Positions 21,301-31,430 of a stretch of DNA of 64,000 nucleotides are shown here, piece by piece. How positions within the stretch are numbered: the first letter of the stretch is position 1; the number at the start of each line of letters is the position of its first letter. The translations under genes and the position numbers were made by a program. Origin of the DNA: Glandiceps talaboti (taxonomy: Eukaryota; Hemichordata; Enteropneusta; Spengelidae); assembly GCF_964340395.1 (NCBI RefSeq), contig NC_135564.1, forward strand, positions 18,581,431 to 18,645,430. The letters run 5' to 3'. The notes beneath the pieces were generated by a model. That model was not told the DNA's origin. It did no database searches and worked only from the letters and a program-made list of their open reading frames with translations.

Positions 21301-22001
21301 TGCTAAGCCATACAACTCAAAGACCATTTGTTTGCAAAGAGTGCGGCAAAGGTTTTTATAGAAATTATGATCTAAAGACACATATGGTAATCCACACAAA
21401 TGAGAAACCATTTGTATGCGAAGAATGTGGAAAGGTTTTTTATAGAAGTGGTGATCTGAAGATACACATGAGAATCCACACAAATGAAAGACCATTCTTC
21501 TGTGATCTGTGTGACAAAGGTTTTTACAGAAATTGTGAGCTGAAGACACATATACTAATCCACACAAATGAGAGACCATTTGTTTGCAAAGAGTGTAACA
21601 AGGGTTTTTATAGAAATGGTGATCTAAAGAAACACATGAGAACTCACACAAAGGAAAAACCCTGTATATGCAAAGAGTGTGGGAAGAATTTTTACACAAA
21701 TTGTCATCTGAAGATACATATGAGAATCCACACAAAAGAGAAACCATTTCTGTGTGAAGAGTGCGGTAAAGGGTTCTCACAAATGAGCACTCTAAAGACA
21801 CATGCGGTAATCCACACAAATGAGAAACCATTTGTATGCAATGAGTGTGGGAAGGGTTGTTATAGAAATAATGATCTGAAGAAACATATGAGAATCCACA
21901 CAAAAGAGAAACTATTTCTCTGTGAAGAGTGTGGTAAAGGGTTCTCACAAATGAGCTCATTGGAGACACATATGATAAACCACACGAATGTAAAACCATA
22001 A
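18372..22001 (+). CDS. ZNF-B: 30-finger C2H2 zinc-finger protein, non-KRAB
   Basis: A 1209-residue close paralogue of ZNF-A in one coding exon (acceptor ends at 18250). The acidic N-terminal region (1-285) holds SUMO-type motifs IKED, LKTE and LKIE. Fingers 1-3 begin at Cys286, followed by the second copy of the spacer module, then fingers 4-30. Linkers are mainly TNERPF. Compared with ZNF-A, framework residues are nearly constant, while changes in fingers 1-9 fall largely at helix positions -1, 1, 3 and 6. Finger content in the C-terminal half also differs (an extra FYTNSDL finger after finger 13). The start codon differs from that of ZNF-A because a one-base insertion moved the ancestral ATG out of frame. 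A DNA-binding nuclear role is established for the fold; the targets are unknown. Confidence 0.92.
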   Translation: MESVTDKQYERTSLSDLSCRLTEPNQDRDDNKQTQDMERLIINKEDTSNHGMLHVHHYRKDIVQGNLVDSFHCPTELSTDKHDRQSQDTKDVLIKEDNNVINIKTLPDKITCITSHGLLNKVQSQSNTNEENVCIGVHVKQKEQSKMKREHVDSVQNYWKVTSEDCQRDENPDPAQTVHHETTDQSEVAEDVDQNTGSMTYEHTAHGPREPFPVAVNQVVFDSQLKTESRNIDLKLKIEGLQMTCGSHAQIGSGLFYSEKCHLTTDSFMNDNSHPDMSSQQKAYVCKECGKRFSSTGHLKVHYRIHTNERPFVCKECGKGFHANGDLKKHMVVHKNERPFACKECGKRFKHISTLRKHVKIHKDDVDNNTGSVTYDHITHGLGEPSPVGVNQVCDFHLKTESRNDELKDNIEGSQMTHESAAQIDSGHYFSENDSLRNDSSHPDILVNCQQKTFVCKECGKDFTQKSRLKVHMTRHRNERPFVCKECGKEFKHKSTLKTHIRSHESEKPFICKECGKGFNYSLSLKKHIRTHTNERPFVCKECGKGFNEKGHLKVHIGIHTNERPFKCEECGKGYKQLKVLEAHMNIHRNERQFVCKECGKGFNHRSSLFGHINIHKNDRLFVCKECGKGFKQSHHLKTHVRIHSNERPFVCKECGKGFKRKGDVTKHMGIHTNERPFVCNECGKSFNRNGDLKVHIKIHTNEKHFLCEECGKGFIQMSYLKSHMRIHTNDRPFVCKECGKDFYTNSDLRKHVRIHTNERPFVCKECGKGYYKNSELKTHMLTHTNEKPFVCSECGKGCYRKSDLKKHMRTHTNERPFVCNECGKGFHTNTDMKKHMRIHTNEKPFSCKECGKGFTQMGSLKTHMMIHTNERPFLCKDCGKEFCRNDDLKKHVRIHTNEKPFVCKECGKEFTQMGSLKTHMVIHANEKPFVCKECGKGFCRNSDLKIHIIIHTNERPFVCQECEKGFHRNGDLTTHMLSHTTQRPFVCKECGKGFYRNYDLKTHMVIHTNEKPFVCEECGKVFYRSGDLKIHMRIHTNERPFFCDLCDKGFYRNCELKTHILIHTNERPFVCKECNKGFYRNGDLKKHMRTHTKEKPCICKECGKNFYTNCHLKIHMRIHTKEKPFLCEECGKGFSQMSTLKTHAVIHTNEKPFVCNECGKGCYRNNDLKKHMRIHTKEKLFLCEECGKGFSQMSSLETHMINHTNVKP

Positions 22002-22375
22002 GTATGCTAAAAGTGTTAGCAAGGCTTTTTGTACATCTATGCACATTTGAAAGCCATCATAGATAAATGAAAAAGTAAAACATATGTGATGTGTATTGGA
22101 ATGTTTTACTGGATATCATAGTGATTTGAAAATTCATTCAAATAAGACGCATCCTATTAAAGATGCTATCCAAACAACACTTTGAAGATTCAGAGAAGTG
22201 AAAATTCATTTGTTTGTAAGAGCATGATTAAGATGTACTACAAACTGTGATCATTTGATGTAGTATGCAACTTCAAATTGTCAGCATTGTCATTTTAAAT
22301 TGGAATGAAAGTAATTGAGTGGAACACAACGTTGACTACTTGTACATAACAAGTTTTACTTTATATAGAAATAAA
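22002..22375 (+). pseudogene. ZNF-B 3' UTR with degenerate fingers and poly(A) signal
   Basis: Homologous to the ZNF-A 3' UTR: AAGTGTTAGCAAGGCTTTTT, then decayed finger phrases such as 'GAAAATTCATTTGTTTGTAAGAG' in place of the usual linker and Cys start. AATAAA lies at 22370-22375. The fingers have no open frame. Confidence 0.55.
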
Positions 22376-22425
22376 ATAGCACCAGTGGTTTTGTAGACAA
22401 CTGTAGTTATCTGATAATTGTTAGC

Positions 22426-22570
22426 ACATCTGAACTGAGGTTCAGTTGTCTGATTTATGCCTTATGAAGTGTGTGTGTGTGTGTGTTTCTGTGTGTGTAA
22501 ATGAATTAAAATTGAAAGAACGAGACTAATCGCCTTGGTATTTGGTAGAAACATTACTTTAGATTTCATA
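22426..22570 (+). repeat. Helentron-like repeat fragment
   Basis: TTAGCACATCTGAACTGAGG then TTCAG palindrome, a GT tract and 'GAGACTAATCGCCTTGGTATTTGGT', which matches the post-microsatellite segment at 17360-17395. No tandem cores remain. Confidence 0.5.
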
Positions 22571-23211
22571 CTCATTCTTGTATGTACTGGGTGCATTCAA
22601 GAGTAAAAACGTTTTGCCAAATGCAGAATGTTGCACATGGAAAAAAAAAAGATGGCAGACACTCATATGGGAAAGTAGTTGTATTTCGTGTAGTTTCAGC
22701 ATTTATTAGTAACACAGACGATTTGCACAACTAAAATACTAGTATACCATTGCAATATGTTTATATATGAAAATGGCTTGGCTAAATGAAGTGACAATTG
22801 CTCATTCAAGAATGAAATGTCTTGGGATATTAGTCTAAGTGCGTCATCCCCGAAGATAAATAACGATCCAGCAGGTGATTCTGTATCACGACTGGAAATC
22901 TGTCACCCTAACTCAGAGGGTAAACCTTTGGCAGTTTGCAAAAGTTGATAAAAACATCGTGAAAATTGGTAATGCTCTCTGTACTGTACGTCCTAATTTT
23001 TTGTTGAAATGTCATGTTTACATAAACACGTTCCAGATGAAAAGGTCAAAGGTTATTCAGTGTGTGATATAATATGTATAGTAGTCGTTAGAATTTAACA
23101 GTTGAAACATTGTGTGTAATAATAAGAATATTTCAAAGTTAGCCTTATATTCAATCTGTTTTATAGGCATGTTCAAAATTACGCTTTTAATATATATTGA
23201 TACATATATGC
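22571..23211. other. Intergenic DNA
   Basis: AT-rich DNA between ZNF-B and the TIR element at 23212. No coding, RNA or repeat feature that I can name. Confidence 0.4.
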
Positions 23212-24773
23212 AGTCTGGTTATCCAGACCACAGATAAGTAAGAAACAGATTGACAACGGGCCTTCTCCCATTATCCAAATGTAGCCAATTGCACTTGAAC
23301 TCTCATGCAAACTTGAAGCTGACAGAGATCAAAGAACGTTGACATGTAAACACACACCGTCTTATGTTGTCGACCAACACTACTTAAACATGTGTTTGGC
23401 ATGATGCAGGTAATTTTCCATGTAGACACAACACTACTGCAACAAAAGTTGTCATCTCTTTATGTTAATTGCAATAGGGTACATGCATTTTATGAATCAA
23501 AATAAAAACAATCAACTCTCAGTACCATGCTGGAAAGCAAAACATACAATCAGACTATGCATTGTTTTCCAAAAAAAATACCATCATACTGAAGATATAT
23601 GGAGTCATGATGTGTGAATGGTTAGCGTGACCGGCTTGGAATCTACAGGTTGTAGGTTCGAGCCCTGTCGCTGCCTGCTGTTTGTTTCTGAGTGGCTAAA
23701 GTCCTTGGGCAAGATTTGAACCACGACTGTGCTTCAGTCAACCCAGCTGTATAATTGGGGACCTGGTAGGATGTAGGTTGCAATGTGAAGGCTTTAATCC
23801 TATGCGCTGAAATGGCTGCAATGGATTGTATGCTCCCCGGGGAGTTGAGGAAGACTAAAAGGGCCGCTGTGCCGTTCTGATCCGAGCCAGGGTAATAAAT
23901 TGTAAAGCGCTTTGAGCACGGTGTGGGAAAGCGCTATATAAGAACCCAACATTAACATTATTATTTTATGATGTGAAGCTAGCTTGCCTTCTTTATTAGT
24001 TAAAACATCATTTTCAAAGCGTTTTTGTATGGTTTCCTTTGTTTCACTTTGATCATGGCCACACCGGTGGGGAACTCCAGTACGTATACAATTTACAAGC
24101 TAGATCCTACCACCAACATATGTACATTCATCACCCATATACACACAAGCTGCATAGACCATCATATAAACATTGGAAATGTTACGACTGGAATGAAGTA
24201 TCTACTTTTCTGACAAAAATCCAAGTGGGTAGGACGAAAATCCATGAGTGTGACTTACTATAGAGCCATATATAGAACACAACTTGACCTATCGTCAGAG
24301 TTTGTCATACAGTGTGTAAATTGTTCCATATTTCTGCATTTTTCAATAAAATATACTCATTATATATTCATAAAAAATCTTGACCATCCCAAACAAGCAA
24401 GTTTTAAAAGGCAATAACTCAGCTAAATCTCCCTCGATATTCAAGCCGTTTCTGCAGAAATTGTCAGCTTCTGGTTGAAAATTACACTATCAGACCTTTG
24501 ACCCATACAGATGACAGAGTGTTGTTTAAACAACAAAAAACCAATAGTACCCAAAGAGGGACTACGGCAACTTTCAGCATAACATTGAAACACAAGATAC
24601 CCTTGCAGCATACCCAAGGTAAGGATCAAGCTGGTAATCCCCAAATTAACACCTCGAACAATACCCGTTGCTAATCTGTTTCTTACTTGTCTGTGTCCGG
24701 ACTCTTGCCGTTGAGGGCCCCACCACCAGCAGGAGTGAAGCCCTCAATGGCAAGGGTCTGGGTAACCAAGACT
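23212..24773. mobile_element. TIR DNA-transposon remnant, about 1.56 kb
   Basis: The ends are inverted copies: AGTCTGGTTATCCAGACC at the left and GGTCTGGGTAACCAAGACT at the right. Inside, CAGATAAGTAAGAAACAGAT at the left mirrors ATCTGTTTCTTACTTGTCTG at the right (24674-24693). No transposase frame remains, so it is non-autonomous or decayed. A SINE (23615-23967) is nested inside. Superfamily unassigned. Confidence 0.55.
23607..23975 (+). mobile_element. tRNA-derived SINE with 8-bp target-site duplication
   Basis: The body is 23615-23967. The head has an A-box-like TGGTTAGCGTGACCGG and a perfect B box GGTTCGAGCCC (23655-23665), which together form an internal RNA polymerase III promoter. The middle has the 'GTCCTTGGGCAAGATTTGAA' segment, and the tail ends GCGCTTTGAGCACGG, GAAAGCGCTATATAAGAACC and an ATT-rich end. 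ATGATGTG is repeated at 23607-23614 and 23968-23975. The tRNA head, conserved centre and LINE-like tail are the plan of metazoan SINEs. It is not a functional tRNA gene, as no closing acceptor stem is visible. Confidence 0.8.
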
Positions 24774-25400
24774 AACATATACAGTGCATCAAAGGTCAAT
24801 GAAAGTTGGTGCAAAAATCAGTTCAGGTAATGGTACATTCTATGCTTTGTAATTGCAGATTTCTGTCATTGGGCATACATCTACCATTTATACTCACTTC
24901 TGGTAACAAATAGGCTTTGATTTCTACTTGCCTACTACACACTTTATGACACTCCATATGAGTGGCAATTAAAATTAGTAATTAATGGCTGTCAAGAGAG
25001 ATATCGCTGGAGCGGTTTGGCATATTTATCATAGACGTTTTCAACAGAATGTGAACATATTTGAGTACTTACATTTGTTGAATTAACATTTATAAAAGAG
25101 AAGGTGAAATTTGCCATGAAAACCAACATATACAGCAAATAAAATCAGACGACGGATCTCAGGATCCGAATGTGAATGTGAATTTAAAAAAATATTCAGT
25201 CTTTTATACCTGACCTGGCCTGGCCTGTACCTGTGTTTTGTACCGACTGGTTATGATGACAATATTTAAAAAAATATTTGAAATACAAAATAAGCCAACA
25301 ATATTAGAAATCCGGAAATTCGCGAGAACAAAATTATATATTCGTCCTGTTCCCTGTGATGCCAGTAATTCGTAAATGTGTAGGATTTTTTGTTGACAAT
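24774..25400. other. Intergenic DNA upstream of ZNF-C
   Basis: No gene or named repeat recognised. AT-rich, with the ZNF-C promoter block starting at its right edge. Confidence 0.4.
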
Positions 25401-25406
25401 TCGTGC

Positions 25407-25544
25407 GAGGGCGCTTTTCAAATCCACACTGCTGCACAATATGGCGGCGAACGTCGCAGACGGAAGATGATTAATTCGTAACCTATCCGAAGTCAACATT
25501 TGAGCAGTTGTAGAGACACAAGCACATTCATATCCATCGATTAG
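25407..25544 (+). promoter_or_regulatory. ZNF-C promoter and noncoding exon 1
   Basis: Opens GAGGGCGCTTTTCAAATC, contains the strongest YY1-like match of the four (CAATATGGCGGCGAACG at 25437), and ends ATATCCATCGATTAG before GTAAGTATGC, a near-consensus donor at 25545. A 9-codon upstream ORF starts at 25441. Intron homology with units A and B continues (CTTCTCATTCTTATCTCACA). Confidence 0.65.
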
Positions 25545-27186
25545 GTAAGTATGCACTTCTCATTCTTATCTCACATTTCGCAAAAGGATGTAAACGTCAT
25601 ATTGTTGCTATGCTGGTACTGTGTGGTTCAACTGCTGCCGCTGGTAACATTTTCACTGTCACTGTTTCAGTCAAAATTCAGTCAGTGCCCCCCCCCCCAC
25701 GCCATGCACATTGAGTGAATATATATATATACATGTACTGTATTACTGTACCAGTATATTTGACTACATCGTAGACATAACAAGGAAGTGACTGTATGTA
25801 CATTTTGTGGGTGATACTCCCATGGGTTGGTAGTCATGTTCTGCACTGTGCGAAGTGAACATGTTTTTTGTGCCCCTCAGGTTCGACATTGAGGTATAAG
25901 GGGAGACTCCCTTTCATACCTCATTGGGTTCGAGTATCTCCTAGACACTAGACACTTTATAGAGCTAGGGGGCGTGGCACTAAAAAACTGTTATACTACC
26001 ACAGTCACCTGTGAACTCATATTCCATTCCAGGATGGTGCTAGTCCAGGATGATCATAATACATAATAAGGGACAAGTCAGTTTCTCCGGCCGGGGGCGG
26101 GGGGGGGGGGGGGTGAAGCACCGTAGATTCTTAAATCGGGCTGACAAAAAGTCACTGACCGCCCCCATCTGTAAAACCAAAAACAGGTTGAACCCCCCCC
26201 CCCCCCCCCCCCCCATGTATAATATTCACATGACAGGTATTTTTTGATCTTGACTCAGTGTGGACTGCTTGATTGTCTTGCATCTACTTTATAAGATCCC
26301 AGGTTAGCACTATCATAATTATAATTATTGACTACACATGGTAAATATATTCCAAAAGGAGTTAAATAGCATCATGGCAGTGAAAAGTAGGGGGAAAGCT
26401 TGAGAAGGGAATATGTACAACTCTTATGGGGAGGGGGGGGGGGTCATAGGGGTCTCCCTCTGGAAGGTTTTTTACTAAGGAAAGTCAATTTTGAGACTAT
26501 TCAGACATTTTCAGAAAATAATTTCCACGCTTTATAAGACAGCACCAGCATGTAAAAAGCAACTACATAGGGTTGAAATATTTTTGAAATATAATTTGAT
26601 AGCATCTTGACAGTAAGAGGTAGGGGGAAGAGCTTGAGACTGGGATGTGTACACCTCATGTGGGCTGGGGGTCCTAGGGGGTGTCCCCTAAAAGCCCTGA
26701 AGTTTTTTTACTCTGAAAAGTCAATTATTAGACTATTCAGACCCTTTCAGACAATAATTTCCAAGCTCAAATACAAGACAGCACTAACATGTCATACCTA
26801 GTAGTGTATAATAAAAACTGGAATCTGATGAGATGTGGTGATTTGTAGTGTCAATAACATGTAGTGTCCAAAATAGAAAGTGTATTAATCCCTTCTGACA
26901 AGTTCATACTGACGAGTAGAACAACTTGGTTTAACTTCTTTTATAAACTATTAATAAAAGATTACCATTATGAAACCTTCAAGTTCACTTTTGCCCCAAA
27001 GTGCAATATAAATGAAGCATTGATTGTGAAACAGCCAAGCATTTACATATGTTCTGTAACTAGCGTGGTAGCTAGGTAATACGTGTATATGTATATGTAT
27101 AGTTATGTTTGAACTAATAAGTAATATTAAAGAATATTCATGTAAGAAACAGGGACAAGAACAAATATTTACATGTACCACATTGC
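25545..27186. repeat. ZNF-C intron with G/C tracts and a 220-bp tandem duplication
   Basis: Two tandem copies (26344-26563 and 26573-26797) share blocks such as GTAGGGGGAA, AAAGTCAATT, GACTATTCAGAC and AAGACAGCAC. Long G and C runs (26095-26113, 26192-26214) flank a segment beginning GGACAAGTCAGTTTCTCCGG, whose inverted relative lies at 27560-27583 (GGCCAAAGAAACTGACGTCC). No coding exon. Confidence 0.5.
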
Positions 27187-27395
27187 AGACAAAGCCCAAT
27201 CTGATTAAAATCCGATGTAGATGTTGGCTAATCGTGCGTTGCTATCTTACCGTCGTTATTTAGCTTGAATTGACCTTTGTAGTACATGTTTACATTTTTA
27301 GTCTGATCGTAGAGGAGGCTAAATAACGATGGTAAGATAGCAACGCACGATTAGCCAACATCTACATCAGATTTTAATCAGATTGAGACAAAGCC
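27187..27395. mobile_element. MITE with long TIRs and 10-bp target-site duplication
   Basis: The element is 27197-27385. Arms of about 68 bp (27197-27264 and 27318-27385) are almost perfect inverted copies, with ends CAATCTGATTAAAATC. AGACAAAGCC is repeated exactly at 27187-27196 and 27386-27395. Long TIRs with 9-11 bp duplications are typical of Mutator-like elements. A fragment of one end is also present at 13727-13750. Confidence 0.85.
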
Positions 27396-28093
27396 TATAA
27401 TATATCACTATATGCCATTGTAGAAAGGATTTATTTCTTCCAACACAATCCAAAACACAATAACCCCCCCCCCCCTCCACAATTTTAAAAACAGCATGAC
27501 CCTCCCTACTGCCAATTTCAAAAGCTGAGTGACCCCTACCAATCCCCCCCCCCCTCCTCGGCCAAAGAAACTGACGTCCCTAATGACGTTATTAGGCGAT
27601 ATTCAAAAAATACCGAACGTTGCCTGTGATTGCTCCAGAATTTATTAACCAAGCTCATAGTTTTGTCTTGGGTAATGATAAATAGCACATTAGTAATGAG
27701 TGTGAGAGCTTTTACAAGAAGTTTGCAATGTAGTTACACTTAGATTTCAGTCATGGAAATAACACTAATAGCAACATGATATAAATATTTCATGGGGGGG
27801 GTACTACATTTATATGGACAATCTAGTTGTAAGTGTTTGGGGTGGTGCACTAAATCTCAGGTTGTAGTGTCCAGGAGACACAATCCTAGTTGTCAGTGCC
27901 CCCCCCCCCCCCCCCCCCCCCCCGGCACTGGCTTGGGGATACACTATTTCAGACTATGATATACTTGAGTGTTATATGTTTCCAATGAAAAATACTGTAC
28001 ACTTTTCATTCTCTTCATTATCTGCACATTTCAGAATATACATATAACATTTACAAAGTATTCAATAATTTCATATTTGTGTTATTTTAACAG
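27396..28093. other. ZNF-C intron, 3' part
   Basis: It carries C runs (27464-27475, 27545-27555, 27899-27922). A block around 27866-27975 (CAGGAGACACAATCCTAG, then GTGCCCC, then GGCACTG, then GGATACACTATTTC) has a clear counterpart in the ZNF-D intron at 35722-35807, which supports units C and D sharing a more recent intron ancestor. It ends in GTTATTTTAACAG at 28093. Confidence 0.6.
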
Positions 28094-28168
28094 ATAATTA
28101 AGTTTCTGATGATTTGATGATTATCTGGATACCTAATTCATATTTGAAAGTACAGTTATCCCTAAAAC

Positions 28169-30658
28169 ATGGACAAGGTGACAGATATACAGAATAAAAG
28201 AAGTAACTTGTCAGATTTAAGTTGTCCTCTTACTGAACTAACCCAAGATAGAGATGATAACAAACAGACACAAGATATGGAGAGATTGATAATCAATAGA
28301 GAAGATACTAGCAACCACGGGATGCTTCATGTACACCATTATGGAAGCGATATCGTACAGGGTAATTTGGTAGATTCATTTAACTGTCCCACTGAACTAT
28401 CCATTGATAAAGATGAAAGACAGTCACAAGATACAAAGGATGTTCTGATTAAACAGGAAGATATTCTTAGTAGCACAAACACTCCATGTTGTGATAAAAT
28501 AACTTGTAACACTAGTCATGATTTGTCTGACAAAGTTCAAATTCAGTCAAATACTGATGAAGAAAACGTCTTTGGTGCAGCTGTGACTTATGACAAACAA
28601 TCAGAGACGGAAGGTGAACATGTCATTGACTCTGTACAAAATTATTGGAAAGCAACAAGTGAAGATTGTCAAAGAGATGAAAACCCTGATCCTGCCCAAA
28701 CTGTCCATCATGAGACAACTGACCAATCAGAGGTAGCAGAAGATGTTGACCAGAACACAGGATCTATGACTTATGAACATCTTGCCCTGAGAGAACCCTT
28801 TCCTGTTGGAATAAATGAAACTGTGTTTGATTCTCATCTAAAGGCAGAAAGTACTAATGTTGACCTTAAACACAACATTGGAAGTCTTCAAATGACATGT
28901 GAAAGCCGTGCACCGATAGACAATGGTCTCTTGTTTTCTGAAAAGTGTCATTTAACAACATATGCATTTGTGAATGATAACAGTCACCCAGACATGAGTA
29001 GCCAAGAAAAACCATACGTTTGTAAAGTATGTGGGAAAGGATATTCTAGCACTGGGCATCTGAAGGTACATTTGAGAATCCATACAAATGAAAGACCATT
29101 TGTTTGTAAGGAGTGTGGGAAAGGTTTTCATGCAAGTGGTGATCTAAAGAAACATATGGTAGTCCACACAAATGAAAGACCTTTTGCATGTAAAGAATGT
29201 GGTAGAAGGTTTAAGCATATTTCTAGTCTGAGGAAACATATAGGAATTCACGCAGGTGAAAGAGCATTTGTGTGTAAAGAAAGAGAGAAACAACGTAATG
29301 ATGGTGATGATGTAAAATTAGATGGTACTAAAATCCCAACAAATGAAAAACCAGTTGTACATGTATGTAAGGAGTGTGGGAAACAATTCAAAAACTATAG
29401 CAAGTTGAAATTACATTTCATTTTAATCCACACAGATGAAAAACCATTTATATGTAAAGAGTGTGGTAAAGGGTTTAATTTTAGCTCTAATCTGAACAAG
29501 CATGTAAGAACTCACACAAATGAAAGACCATTTGTATGTAAAGAATGCGGTAAAGGGTTTAATGAAAATAGTCATCTGACAGCCCATCTTAAAAACCACA
29601 CAAATGAAAGACCATATGTATGTGAAGAGTGTGGTAAGGGGTTTAATTATAGTTTAAGTTTGAAGAAACATGTAAGAACTCACACAAATGAAAGACCATT
29701 TGTATGTAAAGAATGTGGTAAAGGGTTTCATGAAAATAATCATCTTGCTGCCCATGTTAGACTCCATACAGATGAAAAACCATTTGTGTGTAAAGAGTGT
29801 GGTAAAGGGTATAATTATAGCTCCAACCTAAAGACACATATGAGAACCCATCTGAATGAAAGACCATTTGTATGCAAAGAATGTGGTAAAGGCTTTCATG
29901 AAAATTGTCATCTGGCAGTCCATGTTAGAATCCACACAAATGAAAGACCATTCAAATGTAAAGAGTGTGATAAAGGTTTTATACAAATTAAAGCTCTAAA
30001 TTCGCACATGAAAAGCCATAGAAATGAAAGACAATTTGTGTGTGAAGACTGTGGGAAAGCATTTAATTATATTGGGAGTCTGAATGCACATGCCAGAATT
30101 CACAAAAATGAAAGACAATTTGTATGCAAAGAGTGTGGCAAAAGCTTTAACCAAAATAGCCATCTTAGAACACATGTACGAACCCACACAAATGAAAGAC
30201 CATTTATATGTAAAGAGTGCGGCAAAGGGTTCCGACAATTTAGCACTCTGAAATATCATATGAGAATTCATACAAACGAAAGACCATTTGTATGCAAAGA
30301 GTGTGGCAAAACTTTTATCAAAAGTGGCGATTGTAACATCCACATGAGAACCCATACAAAAGAAAAACCATTTGTATGCAAAGAGTGTGGGAAGGGTTTT
30401 TATAGAAATTGTGATCTGACTACACATATGAGAATCCACACGAACGAGAAACTCTTTCTGTGTGAAGAGTGTGGTAAAGGGTTTATACAAATGAGCTATC
30501 TGAAGTCACATATGATAATCCATACAAATGAAAGACCATTTGTATGCAAAGAGTGTGGGAAGGATTTTTGTAGAAATGGCGATCTTAGGAAACATAAGAA
30601 AACGCATAGAAATGAAAGACCATTATCTGCAAATAGTGTGGGACAGCAGTATCCTTAA
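28169..30658 (+). CDS. ZNF-C: 18-finger C2H2 zinc-finger protein with frameshifted tail
   Basis: 829 residues in one coding exon. The N-terminal region (1-283) matches the family and keeps IKQED and LKAE SUMO-type motifs; the second spacer module of ZNF-A/B is absent. Finger 1 starts at Cys285. After finger 3 comes a dead finger (VCKEREKQ) that has lost its second cysteine and all histidines. The next finger has H-x4-H spacing, and fourteen regular fingers follow. The end is abnormal: after RNERP the frame slips (one T fewer than in the standard ACCATTTATCTGCAAA context) and a short foreign tail leads to TAA at 30656-30658. More finger remnants lie beyond. The gene is probably still translated but has lost its C-terminal fingers. 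Confidence 0.88.
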   Translation: MDKVTDIQNKRSNLSDLSCPLTELTQDRDDNKQTQDMERLIINREDTSNHGMLHVHHYGSDIVQGNLVDSFNCPTELSIDKDERQSQDTKDVLIKQEDILSSTNTPCCDKITCNTSHDLSDKVQIQSNTDEENVFGAAVTYDKQSETEGEHVIDSVQNYWKATSEDCQRDENPDPAQTVHHETTDQSEVAEDVDQNTGSMTYEHLALREPFPVGINETVFDSHLKAESTNVDLKHNIGSLQMTCESRAPIDNGLLFSEKCHLTTYAFVNDNSHPDMSSQEKPYVCKVCGKGYSSTGHLKVHLRIHTNERPFVCKECGKGFHASGDLKKHMVVHTNERPFACKECGRRFKHISSLRKHIGIHAGERAFVCKEREKQRNDGDDVKLDGTKIPTNEKPVVHVCKECGKQFKNYSKLKLHFILIHTDEKPFICKECGKGFNFSSNLNKHVRTHTNERPFVCKECGKGFNENSHLTAHLKNHTNERPYVCEECGKGFNYSLSLKKHVRTHTNERPFVCKECGKGFHENNHLAAHVRLHTDEKPFVCKECGKGYNYSSNLKTHMRTHLNERPFVCKECGKGFHENCHLAVHVRIHTNERPFKCKECDKGFIQIKALNSHMKSHRNERQFVCEDCGKAFNYIGSLNAHARIHKNERQFVCKECGKSFNQNSHLRTHVRTHTNERPFICKECGKGFRQFSTLKYHMRIHTNERPFVCKECGKTFIKSGDCNIHMRTHTKEKPFVCKECGKGFYRNCDLTTHMRIHTNEKLFLCEECGKGFIQMSYLKSHMIIHTNERPFVCKECGKDFCRNGDLRKHKKTHRNERPLSANSVGQQYP

Positions 30659-30733
30659 ACATGTTCATCAGGTCAGAAAAACCTAGTAATAATATGTTCT
30701 TGTACCCCGACCATGGGTTCTAATTACTTACTC

Positions 30734-30860
30734 GTAACGTTTTGCCTGTTCAGGTCAATAGGCTTTGTCAAACTAAAGCCAGCAAACAAACAGTTTGATA
30801 AAGCCTGGCGACCTGAACAGATGAAGCGTTACTCGTAAGTAGTACTCATAAGTAAGAACA
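30734..30860. mobile_element. Short foldback MITE at the broken end of ZNF-C
   Basis: GTAACGTTTTGCCTGTTCAG at the left and CTGAACAGATGAAGCGTTAC at the right are inverted, as are GGCTTTGTCAAACT and AGTTTGATAAAGCC further in. The outer sequences TACTTACTCGTAACG and CGTTACTCGTAAGTA extend the pairing. It lies between the ZNF-C stop and the detached finger remnants, so it may have broken the array. Confidence 0.65.
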
Positions 30861-30879
30861 CTTGGTCTTATTATTATAG

Positions 30880-31430
30880 TATGGCACAGGATTTTGTAGA
30901 ATTGATAATCTGATGAAACATATTTGAATCCACACAAATAAAAGACCATTGTTGTGTGGGAAGGGTATTTCCATTTTAGAAAAAATGGGTATGAAGACAA
31001 ACATGATAAGGCACACAAATGAGAGATCATTGATTTCTCAGTTAGAATGTGGTAAAGGGTTCATACATTGAACATTCTGAAGACAAATCAGAATCCACAC
31101 AAATGGAAAAATCATAGGTATGCAACGAGTGTACCAACAGTTTATTGTACATGTAATTATGTGAAATTATATGTTTGAATCCATGCACATTTAAAACATA
31201 GATAAACAAAAAAGTAAGACCTGTAATGTATATAACCCATTGTAGTATACCCCCTGATAATGCTGATGAGACATCAGCAGAAATTTTGGATTTACTTCCA
31301 AGAATTTTTTGACTCTGATTAGAAATTTTCATTATTATGTATGGGAAATGTTTTAGTGGGGAGTGATCTGGAAAGACATGAAACTTCATTGAAATGAGAT
31401 ACATCATCCAACAAAATTATGATTAATAAA
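30880..31430 (+). pseudogene. Detached, decayed finger tail and 3' UTR of ZNF-C
   Basis: Recognisable pieces in broken frames include ATGGCACAGGATTTTGTAGA, GATAATCTGATGAAACATAT, AATCCACACAAAT (twice), AATGTGGTAAAGGGTTCATA and, near 31340, GGGAAATGTTTTAGTGGG followed by GATCTGGAAAGACATG. They spell former fingers of the ZNF-A/B type (for example C-G-K-G-F-I and D-L-E-R-H). After 31115 the sequence matches the shared 3' UTR. AATAAA lies at 31425-31430. Confidence 0.75.

Noticed and set aside
21289-22044. Minus-strand 251-residue open frame over ZNF-B, and many similar ones over all four arrays
   Set aside because: They are antisense reflections of the repeated 84-nt finger unit; the repetitive Cys/His/Ser pattern follows directly from the finger codons.
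23615-23690. A functional tRNA gene
   Set aside because: A and B boxes are present, but there is no matching acceptor stem, and the sequence continues into a SINE body and tail with flanking duplications.
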